Positions 1 through 8,962 of a stretch of DNA of 64,000 nucleotides are shown one piece after another. Source of the DNA: Niabella yanshanensis (lineage in GTDB: Bacteria > Bacteroidota > Bacteroidia > Chitinophagales > Chitinophagaceae); contig NZ_CP139960.1 of NCBI RefSeq assembly GCF_034424215.1, positions 4,712,001 to 4,776,000 of the forward strand, in the 5' to 3' direction. Under the pieces are notes generated by a model. That model searched no databases and was not told the DNA's origin. It worked only from the letters and a program-made list of their open reading frames with translations. Each line of letters starts with the position of its first letter. Within the stretch, counting starts at the first letter, position 1. The position numbers and the translations under genes were made by a program.

Positions 1-1179
1 CCTTCAGTGATTCTCTGGTCTTTCGGTAACGAACTGCAAATGCGCGAAGACCTTGCCGGGTACCCTACAGGCGACTGGGGCGTAACTACCTACCGCATGA
101 TGAATGTCTTGGCTAGACGTTACGACTCCACTAGGAAAACAACGGTAGCTATGTTCCCGGCCAGGGCTGGCGGCGTTGGCAAAAATGATAAGGATTTTAA
201 TACGAATATCGTTCCGCCGGAACTGGCAACTGTAACCGATGTGGCCAGCTTCAATTACCGTTGGTATAACTATGCCGACTACCTGAAGCATGCGCCTGAC
301 ATGAATATTTACCAAAGTGAAGCCACTACTAATGAGCTGCTGGCACCCTATTTTGGTATGAACAGGGATAAAATGGTAGGATTAGCATATTGGGGCGCTA
401 TTGAATATTGGGGAGAATCTAACGGGTGGCCGAAGAAGGGCTGGGCATATTCATTTTTTAATCATGCCCTGGAACCCTTACCACAAGCCTATCTGGTTAA
501 ATCTGCATTCAGCGAAGATCCACAGGTGTATATCGGCGTAATGGACAGTGAAAAAGAAAATATCGAATGGAATGATATTACAGTGGGGCATCTGCCGCTA
601 TCTGCTCATTGGAATCGTGCTGCCGGCAGCAAGCAAAACCTGTTTACGTTTACCAATGCCGAGGAAGTGGAGTTATTGCTAAACGGGAAGTCGTTGGGCG
701 TTCAGAAAAATGATACCAGTGATGTTGCTAAACGGAATATGATCTATTGGCAGCAAGTGCCATACCAGGCTGGTAAAATAATTGCTATTGCACGCACCAA
801 TGGAAAAGAGATCGCCCGCCATGAGCTTGTCACGACAGGCGCTGCAGTAGCTTTAAAAATCGAAACAGAGAACGCAAGCTGGAAGGCAGACGGAATGGAT
901 TTGCAGTATGTAAAAGTATATGCCATTGACAGTAAAGGGCGGCAGGTACCAACCCTAAGCGGCCCTGAAGTGAGCTTTCAGTTGAGCGGTGCTGCCAATC
1001 TGGTTGCGGTGGACAACGGGGATCATCATAGCGATGAACTATTTAATACTAATAAAAGAAAATTACATAATGGTTTTGCCCAGGGTATTCTCCGGTCGCA
1101 ACAAACTGCTGGTGAGGTAACGATCAAAGTTGCGACTCCCGGGTTAAATCCTGCTGCATTAAAGATCATAACCAGGTAG
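1..1179 (+). CDS. Glycoside hydrolase family 2 protein, C-terminal part (5' end outside window)
   Basis: Reading frame 1 is open from the first base, so the gene starts upstream of the window. It opens with the GH2 signature SVILWSFGNE, whose last Glu is the general acid/base of the family. About 95 codons on, IYQSEATT (Glu codon 319-321) fits the nucleophile position. The TIM-barrel remainder is followed by beta-sandwich domains typical of Bacteroidota beta-galactosidase/beta-glucuronidase-type GH2 enzymes, including EEVELLLNGKSLG of the DUF4982-like region and a terminal Ig-like domain. It probably removes a terminal beta-linked sugar in the periplasm; the exact sugar cannot be read from this fragment. 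The GH27 gene starts 26 bp downstream, so it is probably the first visible gene of a long operon. Family call strong, substrate open. Confidence 0.9.
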   Translation, partial: PSVILWSFGNELQMREDLAGYPTGDWGVTTYRMMNVLARRYDSTRKTTVAMFPARAGGVGKNDKDFNTNIVPPELATVTDVASFNYRWYNYADYLKHAPDMNIYQSEATTNELLAPYFGMNRDKMVGLAYWGAIEYWGESNGWPKKGWAYSFFNHALEPLPQAYLVKSAFSEDPQVYIGVMDSEKENIEWNDITVGHLPLSAHWNRAAGSKQNLFTFTNAEEVELLLNGKSLGVQKNDTSDVAKRNMIYWQQVPYQAGKIIAIARTNGKEIARHELVTTGAAVALKIETENASWKADGMDLQYVKVYAIDSKGRQVPTLSGPEVSFQLSGAANLVAVDNGDHHSDELFNTNKRKLHNGFAQGILRSQQTAGEVTIKVATPGLNPAALKIITR

Positions 1180-1205
1180 GTCTTATCCCATTAATTCAAA
1201 AGTGT

Positions 1206-2357
1206 ATGAAATACTTTTTTTCTTTTCTGCTGGCTATGGGAATGGTAGCTGGCTATGCGCAACCACAGCCCCCTATCATGGGCTGGAGCAGCTGGAATCA
1301 TTTTCATATCAACATTGATGAAAAAATGATCCGGCAACAGGCTGATGCGATGAAATCCTCTGGTTTGTACAAAGCCGGCTATCGCTTTATTAACATAGAC
1401 GACGGTTATTTTGGTGGCCGCGATGCTTCAGGTAAATTGTTGGAAGATAAGAAGAAATTTCCTTCAGGTATGGGCGCTTTGGCGGCCTATATCCACAGCA
1501 AAGGTTTGAAGGCGGGTATTTATACAGATGCGGGAAAGAATACCTGTGGTTCTATTTATGATAAAGACCCCAATGGCTTTGGGGTGGGTATCTACGGCTA
1601 TGTGAAAGAAGATTGTGACCTGTTCTTTAAAGAATGGAAATATGATTTTTTAAAAGTTGACTGGTGCGGAGGCGAACGGATGAAACTGGTTGAGGAGACG
1701 GAGTATACAAAGATCATCAATGCCGTAAAAGCTATCAATAAGGAGATAGTTTTTAACGTATGCCGTTGGAAATTTCCCGGAGAATGGGCCATGCAAAAAG
1801 CAAACTCATGGAGGATCTCGGGCGATATCAGACCCCACTTCTCTTCCATCTTAAAGATCATTGATATGAATGCGGATCTTTGGAAATACGCGTCAGCAGG
1901 TCATTACAACGATATGGATATGTTGCAGGTAGGGCGCGGGATGAGCTACGAAGAAGATAAGGCGCATTTTTCAATGTGGTGCATGATGAATTCTCCATTG
2001 TTAGCAGGAAACGATCTGCGCGATATGAGTCAGCAAACAATAGATATTTTAACCAATAAAGATCTCATTGCCATTAACCAGGATATCCAACAGGTGCAGG
2101 CCCGGCGTATTTTAAAACGAGGCGATACTGAAGTGTGGCAGAAACAACTGGAAGGTGAAGCCCGGCTGGCTATCGCCATTTTAAATCGTAGTGGTGAGAA
2201 ACAATTATTTAAGGTGGATGCAAAGTCTTTAGGTCTGTCAGAAACCAGTGTGGTCAGAGATTTGTGGCAACAAGAAGATCTGGGTAAGTTTGGAAAAAAA
2301 GAAAGAACCTTTAGCCTGCCTGCTCATGGCATTGTAGTATTAAGGTCGGGTAAATGA
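1206..2357 (+). CDS. GH27 alpha-galactosidase family protein
   Basis: 383 aa with a signal peptide ending about YAQPQPP. The mature protein starts with the GH27 motif PPIMGWSSWNHF. Further family landmarks are FINIDDGYF, KAGIYTDAG, the nucleophile in FLKVDWCGG (Asp152), the acid/base region RISGDIRPHF (Asp207) and YNDMDMLQVG. A C-terminal beta-sandwich follows from about residue 300. Family members cleave terminal alpha-galactose or, in some branches, alpha-N-acetylgalactosamine or beta-L-arabinopyranose. Length is normal for a secreted single-domain GH27. It sits between GH2 and GH78-like genes, consistent with removing side-chain galactose or arabinopyranose from a branched plant polysaccharide. 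The stop overlaps the first possible ATG of the next gene. Confidence 0.93.
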   Translation: MKYFFSFLLAMGMVAGYAQPQPPIMGWSSWNHFHINIDEKMIRQQADAMKSSGLYKAGYRFINIDDGYFGGRDASGKLLEDKKKFPSGMGALAAYIHSKGLKAGIYTDAGKNTCGSIYDKDPNGFGVGIYGYVKEDCDLFFKEWKYDFLKVDWCGGERMKLVEETEYTKIINAVKAINKEIVFNVCRWKFPGEWAMQKANSWRISGDIRPHFSSILKIIDMNADLWKYASAGHYNDMDMLQVGRGMSYEEDKAHFSMWCMMNSPLLAGNDLRDMSQQTIDILTNKDLIAINQDIQQVQARRILKRGDTEVWQKQLEGEARLAIAILNRSGEKQLFKVDAKSLGLSETSVVRDLWQQEDLGKFGKKERTFSLPAHGIVVLRSGK

Positions 2358-2407
2358 TAATATTAAAATGCAGACAAATGATCCAGCCCTTTCATCTTTT
2401 ACCCGGC

Positions 2408-4597
2408 ATGACTTATTTCAGTAAAATAGCATTGATCCTGATTGCTTTCGGGATAAGTTTGGGGGTTACTGCACAGGAAAAAGCATTTAGCCCTTTACTG
2501 GATCCGGCGGTGATGCGTATCAATGAAACCGATAAAACAAACGGGGGGCTTTTTCTTTGGTATCCCGGACAGTTGAGCGCTCACTTACAACAGCGCCGGT
2601 TAAAAGAATCACAGGAGCGTTGTGTAAACGTAGGGTATCCCGGTAAATTCTATGCGCCTGTTTTTAGAACTGTTTTTAGAAAAGATGTCAATGTTCAGGC
2701 TTCAGCTACCATTTCCTGGGTGAGTACAGGCGCTGTAAAACTGGTAGTAAACGGAAAAGAATACCCTGCCCCGAATCAAACAGCCCGTTTGCCGAAAGGT
2801 AAATTGAGCCTGGCATTTGAAGTAGTAGCTACTGATGATCTCCCGGCTGTAAAAATCTTCTTCGACGGGCAGCCGCAAACAACGGGTTGGCAGGCGAGCC
2901 TCGATGGTACTAGCTGGAACCTGGCTGAAACGTCACCGGTCTTTGGAAGTGTGAAAAATAGCCCATTGCAGGATCCGGAACTGCTGCTCGATATAAAGCC
3001 GGTATCTGTGCTTCCTTTGCGAAATGCGGAAGTAATAAATGACAGGATCATCATCAGGAAAAACGGCTATGTGCTGATCGATTTTTTTCACCTGGAAATG
3101 GGCTCGGTTTCATTTAAAGTCAAAGGCACAGGCCGTATTACAGCTTATGCAGGAGAGAGCACTGAAGAAACGCTCAATGAGGATACTACCGTTTTTGAAC
3201 AACGGGCTATTCCTGCTTACAGCTTATCCGGTGAAAATCAAACAATAAGCCTCCCTGAAAGGGCAGTGCGATACATCAAAATCTTTAGTGATGCACATTG
3301 TGAACTGTCTGATGTAAACTTCACAGCTAAGGTCTGGCCGGTTGATTTTCAAATGAGCTTCCGCTGCGATGATGAGCGAATTAATAAGATATGGGATGCT
3401 TCTGTTGCCTCATTGCATACCAGCACACATGGGTTTTACCTGGATGGTATTAAGAGGGATTACCTGCCCTGGTCCATGGATGCCGTATTAAGCACTTTCG
3501 GCGGCGATTATGTTTTTTGCGATCAACAGGTTTCTTTAAACAGCCTTTCAGTGGCTTTACTACCTTTTAATCCGCAAAAAACAGATCTGGGAATACCCGA
3601 TTATCCTTTGCACGCGTTAATTGGATTTGATCAGCATTTTAAACGGTATGGCAATTTTCAAACTATTCTTTCTTATCGCGACAGGATAGAACAATTGCTT
3701 GACTTTTACGAAACGATACAGGATGAACGTGGATTTATATCAGCTAATGTAGGTGTGAGCTGGGGGTTTGTACCGGGTTGGGCTACAAAGCGTGGTCCGG
3801 ATAGAAAAGGCACTCCTGCCTACGCCCAAATGATGCTGTACAGAAATTATAAAATAGGGGCCGGATTCGCCCGGCAGTGGGGCGACTCAAAAAAAGCCCG
3901 TCATTATAATGAAAGAGCTGAATCTTTAAAGCAAAACATTGTCAGGCATTTTTGGGATGAAGAGCAAGGGCTGTTTTTTAATGGTTATACAGCAAAGGGA
4001 GAATTGGATAAAGGTATTTCCCATCACGCCCAGTATTGGGCTATCCTGGCGGGCCTGTTTCCGGAGAACAGATATGATCACCTGTTTACAATATTGCCTC
4101 AAATAGCTTATTATAAAGGCTATGTCAGTTACGAAAAAGGCTATGAGTTTATGGCCTATGCCAAAGCACGCAAGGTGACGGAGATGTGGGATTTTTTGTT
4201 TGATGTTTTTGGAGATTGGCTGGAACAGGGGCATTCCCGTTTCCCCGAAAATTTTTCCTACAAAAAGACAAAAAAAGAACAATTGGTTTTTTATAACCGG
4301 CCTTATGGTTTGAGCCTTTGTCACGGTGCAAATGGAGTGCCGGGTATTGTAGGAGTCTTAAACGGCATCATAGGGTTTAGCCAGTCTGAAACAGATCCCT
4401 CGCATTATATAATCAACCCCGATTTAATGCATCTGGCAACTGTAAAAGCAGTGTTCCCTGTCAAAGAAGGTAAGATCAAAATCGAATTCCGGAAGAACCA
4501 AAAGACCCGGATAGAAATACCATCAGGCTGTAAAGTGACTTTCAGATATGGCGGAAAGTTAAACAGTTTGACGAAGCCGGGATCCTATCAATTATAA
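2408..4597 (+). CDS. GH78-like alpha-L-rhamnosidase family protein
   Basis: I place the start at ATG 2408 because it opens directly into a signal peptide (MTYFSKIALILIAFG, cleavage near VTAQ). An in-frame ATG at 2354 overlaps the GH27 stop and would add 18 residues of non-signal sequence. The 729-aa product has N-terminal beta-sandwich domains and an (alpha/alpha)6 barrel with the GH78 active-site block DGIKRDYLPWSMD. Compared with the characterised family motif DGPKRERLGWTGD, the first and last Asp are kept and the middle Glu is Asp. PYGLSLCHGANGVP matches the late family block around the SxNH motif. Predicted role: periplasmic release of alpha-L-rhamnose. A GH106 gene lies downstream, so two rhamnosidase families are present. 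Substrate specificity is inferred. Confidence 0.8.
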   Translation: MTYFSKIALILIAFGISLGVTAQEKAFSPLLDPAVMRINETDKTNGGLFLWYPGQLSAHLQQRRLKESQERCVNVGYPGKFYAPVFRTVFRKDVNVQASATISWVSTGAVKLVVNGKEYPAPNQTARLPKGKLSLAFEVVATDDLPAVKIFFDGQPQTTGWQASLDGTSWNLAETSPVFGSVKNSPLQDPELLLDIKPVSVLPLRNAEVINDRIIIRKNGYVLIDFFHLEMGSVSFKVKGTGRITAYAGESTEETLNEDTTVFEQRAIPAYSLSGENQTISLPERAVRYIKIFSDAHCELSDVNFTAKVWPVDFQMSFRCDDERINKIWDASVASLHTSTHGFYLDGIKRDYLPWSMDAVLSTFGGDYVFCDQQVSLNSLSVALLPFNPQKTDLGIPDYPLHALIGFDQHFKRYGNFQTILSYRDRIEQLLDFYETIQDERGFISANVGVSWGFVPGWATKRGPDRKGTPAYAQMMLYRNYKIGAGFARQWGDSKKARHYNERAESLKQNIVRHFWDEEQGLFFNGYTAKGELDKGISHHAQYWAILAGLFPENRYDHLFTILPQIAYYKGYVSYEKGYEFMAYAKARKVTEMWDFLFDVFGDWLEQGHSRFPENFSYKKTKKEQLVFYNRPYGLSLCHGANGVPGIVGVLNGIIGFSQSETDPSHYIINPDLMHLATVKAVFPVKEGKIKIEFRKNQKTRIEIPSGCKVTFRYGGKLNSLTKPGSYQL

Positions 4598-4644
4598 GAT
4601 TCTTTACTTCAAATAATTGAATGGTTTAAAACATGAAATTTTAA

Positions 4645-5700
4645 ATGAGAAATCAAAAAATAGGAAAGCTGCTGTTGTTGCTGGTCCTGATTAGTAACTA
4701 TGATAAATCTTTGGCTCATCAGGCAAAAAGGGAGCCGGTGCATATGTTTGTTGAGGCAGGTCTATCAAATACAGGAGAAAGTGCAGGAAAACTACCGGAT
4801 TTGTCAGACACAGTTTTTCGCATAGCTCGCTATAGGAGTGATAAAACCTGTGCTATTAGCTACACTTTCGACGACGGTTTGAAAGAACATTATACCTGGG
4901 TAGTACCACAACTAAAACAGCTGGGTTTAAAAGGCACTTTCTGGATCAATGGGAGTAAGATCAACGATCCGGATGATCCCGGTAAAGATACTACCCGTAT
5001 GACCTGGGCTGAGCTAAAGGAGATGGCAGCAGCCGGGCACGAGATATCCAACCACGGATGGGCCCATAAAAATTTTGGCAGGTTTAGCCTTGATGAGACC
5101 AGGGAAGATATTGAAAAGAACGACAGCGCCATACTCAATAATATTGGTATTCCTTCACAAACCTTTTGTTACCCCAACAATACCAAAACACCGGAAGGTG
5201 TAAAGCTAGCCTCGGAGAACCGTGTAGGCACCCGGTTAGAGCAGCGCTCTGTAGGTGGAAAATCTACTCATGCAAATCTGGAGAAATGGGTAAGCGATCT
5301 GTTACGTGATCAGGGTTGGGGTATTACTATGACTCATGGCATTCATTACGGATACGATCATTTTTCAGATCCTGTCATTTTATGGGAGCATTTGAAACAA
5401 GTGAAGGATAGAGAAGATCAGATATGGGTAGGCACCTTTAAAGAAGTAATGGCTTATACAAAGGAAAGAGACGCCATCCGGTATGTAATAAGAACAAAAA
5501 AAAATGGGATAGTAGTGGAGCCCGAACTCGCACTTGATAAAGCCCTTTTTACACAACTGCTTACTGGTGTTATCGAAGGAAAGTTTAAAAAAATCAGGAT
5601 CAGCCAGGGAAAAAACAAACTGAATCACCGGATTCTCAAAAACAAAGTACTTTTTGATTTTGACCCTTTTGGAGGAGTAATCGATATTTCATTTATGTAG
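4645..5700 (+). CDS. Polysaccharide deacetylase (CE4/NodB-homology) family protein
   Basis: 351 aa with a signal-like N-terminus (KLLLLLVLISNYDKSLA). The NodB motifs are visible: YTFDDG (Asp76, Asp77) and the metal-binding HGWAH pair (His137, His141) in SNHGWAHKNF. FCYPNN follows, and THGIHYG near residue 230 is a plausible late catalytic His. Family members remove N- or O-acetyl groups from glycans with a bound divalent metal. The C-terminal 70 residues (from about KERDAIRYV) form a small beta-rich extension. Set in a run of glycosidases, it most likely deacetylates the same polysaccharide or its oligosaccharides. The next gene lies 358 bp away, so it may end a transcription unit. I see no strong terminator. 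Confidence 0.88.
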   Translation: MRNQKIGKLLLLLVLISNYDKSLAHQAKREPVHMFVEAGLSNTGESAGKLPDLSDTVFRIARYRSDKTCAISYTFDDGLKEHYTWVVPQLKQLGLKGTFWINGSKINDPDDPGKDTTRMTWAELKEMAAAGHEISNHGWAHKNFGRFSLDETREDIEKNDSAILNNIGIPSQTFCYPNNTKTPEGVKLASENRVGTRLEQRSVGGKSTHANLEKWVSDLLRDQGWGITMTHGIHYGYDHFSDPVILWEHLKQVKDREDQIWVGTFKEVMAYTKERDAIRYVIRTKKNGIVVEPELALDKALFTQLLTGVIEGKFKKIRISQGKNKLNHRILKNKVLFDFDPFGGVIDISFM

Positions 5701-6058
5701 CATCCTTCCCGGCTTTCTTACAGGCATTGACCGCCTTTATCAGCAATGATCCCTGTCCCCAGTGCCTTGATTCGTGTCTGCACGGATTATAAATATTGCT
5801 ATCAGGATGAAGCAGGATGGTTGTTAGCAAGATGACCTTATCTTTAAGGCTTCTTCAATAAAACGATCATATGCCTGATGAAGATTACTGCTTCGCCATT
5901 GCTACTCATCACTTTAGCCAGATGCAGGCCAACGCTATTCGGGCGAACTCGCATGATTGGATATCACCGGGTTTAAGACACAGAAAAATAAAAGCAATAC
6001 GATTGCGGTTTTATAACTTTTAGGAAAAAAAGCTCTTTTAGATATATAAAATAATTGG
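5701..6058. other. Intergenic gap with possible decayed coding sequence
   Basis: This 358-bp gap has no intact gene. On the minus strand, short open stretches read like protein, for example a piece containing HESRHWGQGSLLIKA between about 5701 and 5830. On the plus strand a short stretch ending near 6022 reads HHFSQMQANAIRANSHDWI. None is long enough to assign a family. The last 60 bp are AT-rich and probably carry the promoter of the GH106 gene. I take it to be the debris of a lost gene plus a promoter, with low confidence. Confidence 0.3.
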
Positions 6059-8812
6059 ATGAAAAAATTACTGTTTTCCTGTTTAATGATTTTGGGAATA
6101 AGCCAGTTGATGGCCCAGGCTCAATGGCCTGCCATTACACAACAGGCAAAGCCCTGGACCCGTTGGTGGTGGATGGGAAGCGCTGTTGATGAAAAGAATA
6201 TCAGCAACCTGTTGAAACAATATGGTCAATCCGGGTTGGGCGGTGTAGAAATCGTACCCATCTACGGGGCTAAAGGATACGAAAATCGTTACATCAAGTA
6301 TTTGTCTCCCCAATGGATGCAGATGTTGGATCATACGGTAAGCCAGGCCAATGCTTTAAATATGGGGGTTTATATATCGGTAGGCACCGGCTGGCCCATC
6401 GGCGGATCGCATGTTACCCAAGAAGATGCTGCGTCCAAAGCCCTTGTGCAGCAATACGACCTGAAAGCCAATACAACATTGCAGGATTTGATAGTAGTAA
6501 ATGATCCTAAACAAAAAGAGGGTGCTGTTTTAAGCGTGTTGATGGGATATAACAATGCAGGACAGGCCACGGAGCTAACCAATAAAGTAGACGCTGCAGG
6601 CAAACTAAATTTTAAACCCAACGAGGATTTAAAGTTATTGGCTTTGTTCAATGGTAAAACACGTCAGGCTGTAAAAAGAGCAGCGCCGGGTGGGGAAGGT
6701 TTCACTATTGATCATTTCTCAAAATCAGCTACGGTCAACTATTTTAAGGCATTTGATGCGGCTTTTGGCAATAGCTCACATGGCGTAAAAGGATTTTTTA
6801 ATGATAGCTATGAAGTATATGGTGCTAACTGGACACCCGAATTTTTTAACGAATTCAGCAAACGCAGGGGCTATGATTTGAAACAATATATTAACGCACT
6901 TTTTTCGGATGCAAAAGATGATCGTACCGCCCGCATCAAATCAGATTACCGTGAAACCATGGCTGACCTCATGCGGGAGAACTTCTCAACCGTATATACC
7001 AAATGGACCCACCAGCGTAAGGCGCTTTCTATCAACCAGGCGCATGGCTCACCCGGCAACCTGCTTGATCTGTATGGCGCTTTTGACGTACCTGAAACAG
7101 AAACCTTTGGCAGCAGCTATTTTCCTGTCAAAGGATTAAGAAGGGATAGCGCAGATATCAGGAATGTAGATCCTGATCCCAATATGTTGAAATTTGCTTC
7201 ATCAGCTGCCCATGCTTATGGCAAGCCATTAACGAGCTGCGAAACCTTTACCTGGCTCAGCGAGCATTTTAAAACTTCCTGGAGCCAATGCAAGCCCGAA
7301 GTAGACCAGGTTTTTCTTTCCGGAATTAACCATGTATTTTATCACGGTACTACCTATAGTCCTGCTGACGCAAAATGGCCGGGCTGGTTATTTTACGCTT
7401 CTGTAAATTTTGTGCCCAACAATAGCTTATGGCCCCATTTAAAAGGATTGAATGATTACATAGCCCGCTGCCAGTCGGTACTACAGGCTGGTATGCCAGA
7501 TAATGAACTGGCCATCTACTGGCCCATATATGATATATGGCATAATGCCAAAGGCATGGATAAACCATTGTCCGTGCATCATGTAGACGACTGGTTACAC
7601 CCGACAGCTTTTTACAAAAACCTGGTATCGCTGCAGAACGAAGGTTATGCGCTGGATTTCGTCTCCGATAAAATGTTGGAACAGGCTAAGGCTGGCGGAA
7701 CGCAATTCAGCATTTCGCCCAAAGGTGGCCGTCATAAAGTATTGCTGATTCCGGCAGCTGACAAAATGCCGGTAGCAACTTTTAAGAATATCGTCAGACT
7801 GGCGCATGAGGGCGCATCTGTTGTCATACAGCAATTTCCGCAGGATGTGCCGGGTTATAAAGATGTGGAGCTACAGAGGGCAGAACTGAAGCGCCTGGTC
7901 GCCGAATTGAGATTGTCGGCAAGTAATAAACTGCAGGTAGCCTCAGTTGGAAAAGGCAAGATCATTGTAGGTGATATGCACGAAGCTTTAGCCTATTTGA
8001 AAATAGCCCGGGAAACCATTGCAGATGAGGGCCTGAAATTTATCCGTAGAAAAACGACTGATGCCCGCTATTATTTTATAGTGAATAATACAGCAGGTGA
8101 TTTTGATAAAACAATTTTCCTGGAAAATACTGCAGCAACAGTTGTGATAATGGATCCAGTGAATGGCACAGTGAACAAAGTTGTACATCAAAAAAATAGC
8201 ACTGCAACGGGTTTCAGGCTGCAGCTAAAGTCAGGTGCATCGATAATTGTAAAGCTAACCGATAAGAAAGAAACAGCCGCTGCTTATAGGTATTCAGAAC
8301 CTGCAGGAGAAGCCATTTCGCTGCAAAATAGTAAATGGACATTAAGCTTTAAAGAAGGCGGACCCGAATTGCCTGCAGCACGACAGATGACGGGCATTAA
8401 ACCATGGACTGATTTTACAAACGATCCCCGCACACAGGCTTTTTCCGGGACTGGTGTTTATACAACTTCTTTTGTTCTGAAAAATAAAGCAGCAGATTAC
8501 CTGCTGCAACTGGACGAATTATATGAGTCGGCAAGGATCATTGTTAATGGTAAAGATGCAGGCCTGATCTGGAGTTTGCCTTTTGAAAAAAGAATAGGGC
8601 AATACTTAAAGCCTGGCAATAATACCATCAGTGTTGAAGTGTGTAACCTGATGGCCAATCGTATCCGTGATATGGATCAGAAGGGAGAAGTGTGGCGCAA
8701 TTATCATGAGATCAATTTTGTGAATATTAATTATAAAGATTTTAATGCCGGTAAATGGAATGTACAGCCGTCGGGATTAGGAGGTACTGTTCAATTAGTG
8801 CCGCTCAAATAG
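6059..8812 (+). CDS. GH106 alpha-L-rhamnosidase family protein
   Basis: 917 aa, signal peptide MKKLLFSCLMILGISQ with cleavage about LMAQA. The mature N-terminus carries the GH106 features KPWTRWWWMGSAV and GLGGVEIVPIYG, then GTGWPIGGSH (about residues 109-118) followed by VTQEDAAS. The central TIM barrel includes KGFFNDSYEVYG and HGTTYSPADAKWPGW. The C-terminal about 150 residues form a jelly-roll beta-sandwich with ARIIVNGKDAGLIWSLPF, as in GH2-like carbohydrate-binding folds. Length is usual for the family. Characterised members remove alpha-L-rhamnose from rhamnogalacturonan or glycosides. It follows the 358-bp gap, and GH29 begins 150 bp later in the same direction. A second rhamnosidase fold beside the GH78-like gene suggests two different rhamnose linkages in the target. 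Confidence 0.92.
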   Translation: MKKLLFSCLMILGISQLMAQAQWPAITQQAKPWTRWWWMGSAVDEKNISNLLKQYGQSGLGGVEIVPIYGAKGYENRYIKYLSPQWMQMLDHTVSQANALNMGVYISVGTGWPIGGSHVTQEDAASKALVQQYDLKANTTLQDLIVVNDPKQKEGAVLSVLMGYNNAGQATELTNKVDAAGKLNFKPNEDLKLLALFNGKTRQAVKRAAPGGEGFTIDHFSKSATVNYFKAFDAAFGNSSHGVKGFFNDSYEVYGANWTPEFFNEFSKRRGYDLKQYINALFSDAKDDRTARIKSDYRETMADLMRENFSTVYTKWTHQRKALSINQAHGSPGNLLDLYGAFDVPETETFGSSYFPVKGLRRDSADIRNVDPDPNMLKFASSAAHAYGKPLTSCETFTWLSEHFKTSWSQCKPEVDQVFLSGINHVFYHGTTYSPADAKWPGWLFYASVNFVPNNSLWPHLKGLNDYIARCQSVLQAGMPDNELAIYWPIYDIWHNAKGMDKPLSVHHVDDWLHPTAFYKNLVSLQNEGYALDFVSDKMLEQAKAGGTQFSISPKGGRHKVLLIPAADKMPVATFKNIVRLAHEGASVVIQQFPQDVPGYKDVELQRAELKRLVAELRLSASNKLQVASVGKGKIIVGDMHEALAYLKIARETIADEGLKFIRRKTTDARYYFIVNNTAGDFDKTIFLENTAATVVIMDPVNGTVNKVVHQKNSTATGFRLQLKSGASIIVKLTDKKETAAAYRYSEPAGEAISLQNSKWTLSFKEGGPELPAARQMTGIKPWTDFTNDPRTQAFSGTGVYTTSFVLKNKAADYLLQLDELYESARIIVNGKDAGLIWSLPFEKRIGQYLKPGNNTISVEVCNLMANRIRDMDQKGEVWRNYHEINFVNINYKDFNAGKWNVQPSGLGGTVQLVPLK

Positions 8813-8962
8813 GTAGCAGGTAAATCCTGAAACGGATATCATGGTAAGCTTGTCGCGAGGAATCCTTTGGAGACGAACCCTGCTTATGACCGAAATATTC
8901 CCATGTATAGATTGTGGTATCTGCATCAATTATTGATCTGAAAAAGCTAAACAAAAGGATGC

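Noticed and set aside
8925-8937. 13-bp palindrome ATCAATTATTGAT upstream of GH29
   Set aside because: Short and AT-rich, so it is expected by chance in such gaps, and no second copy was noticed.
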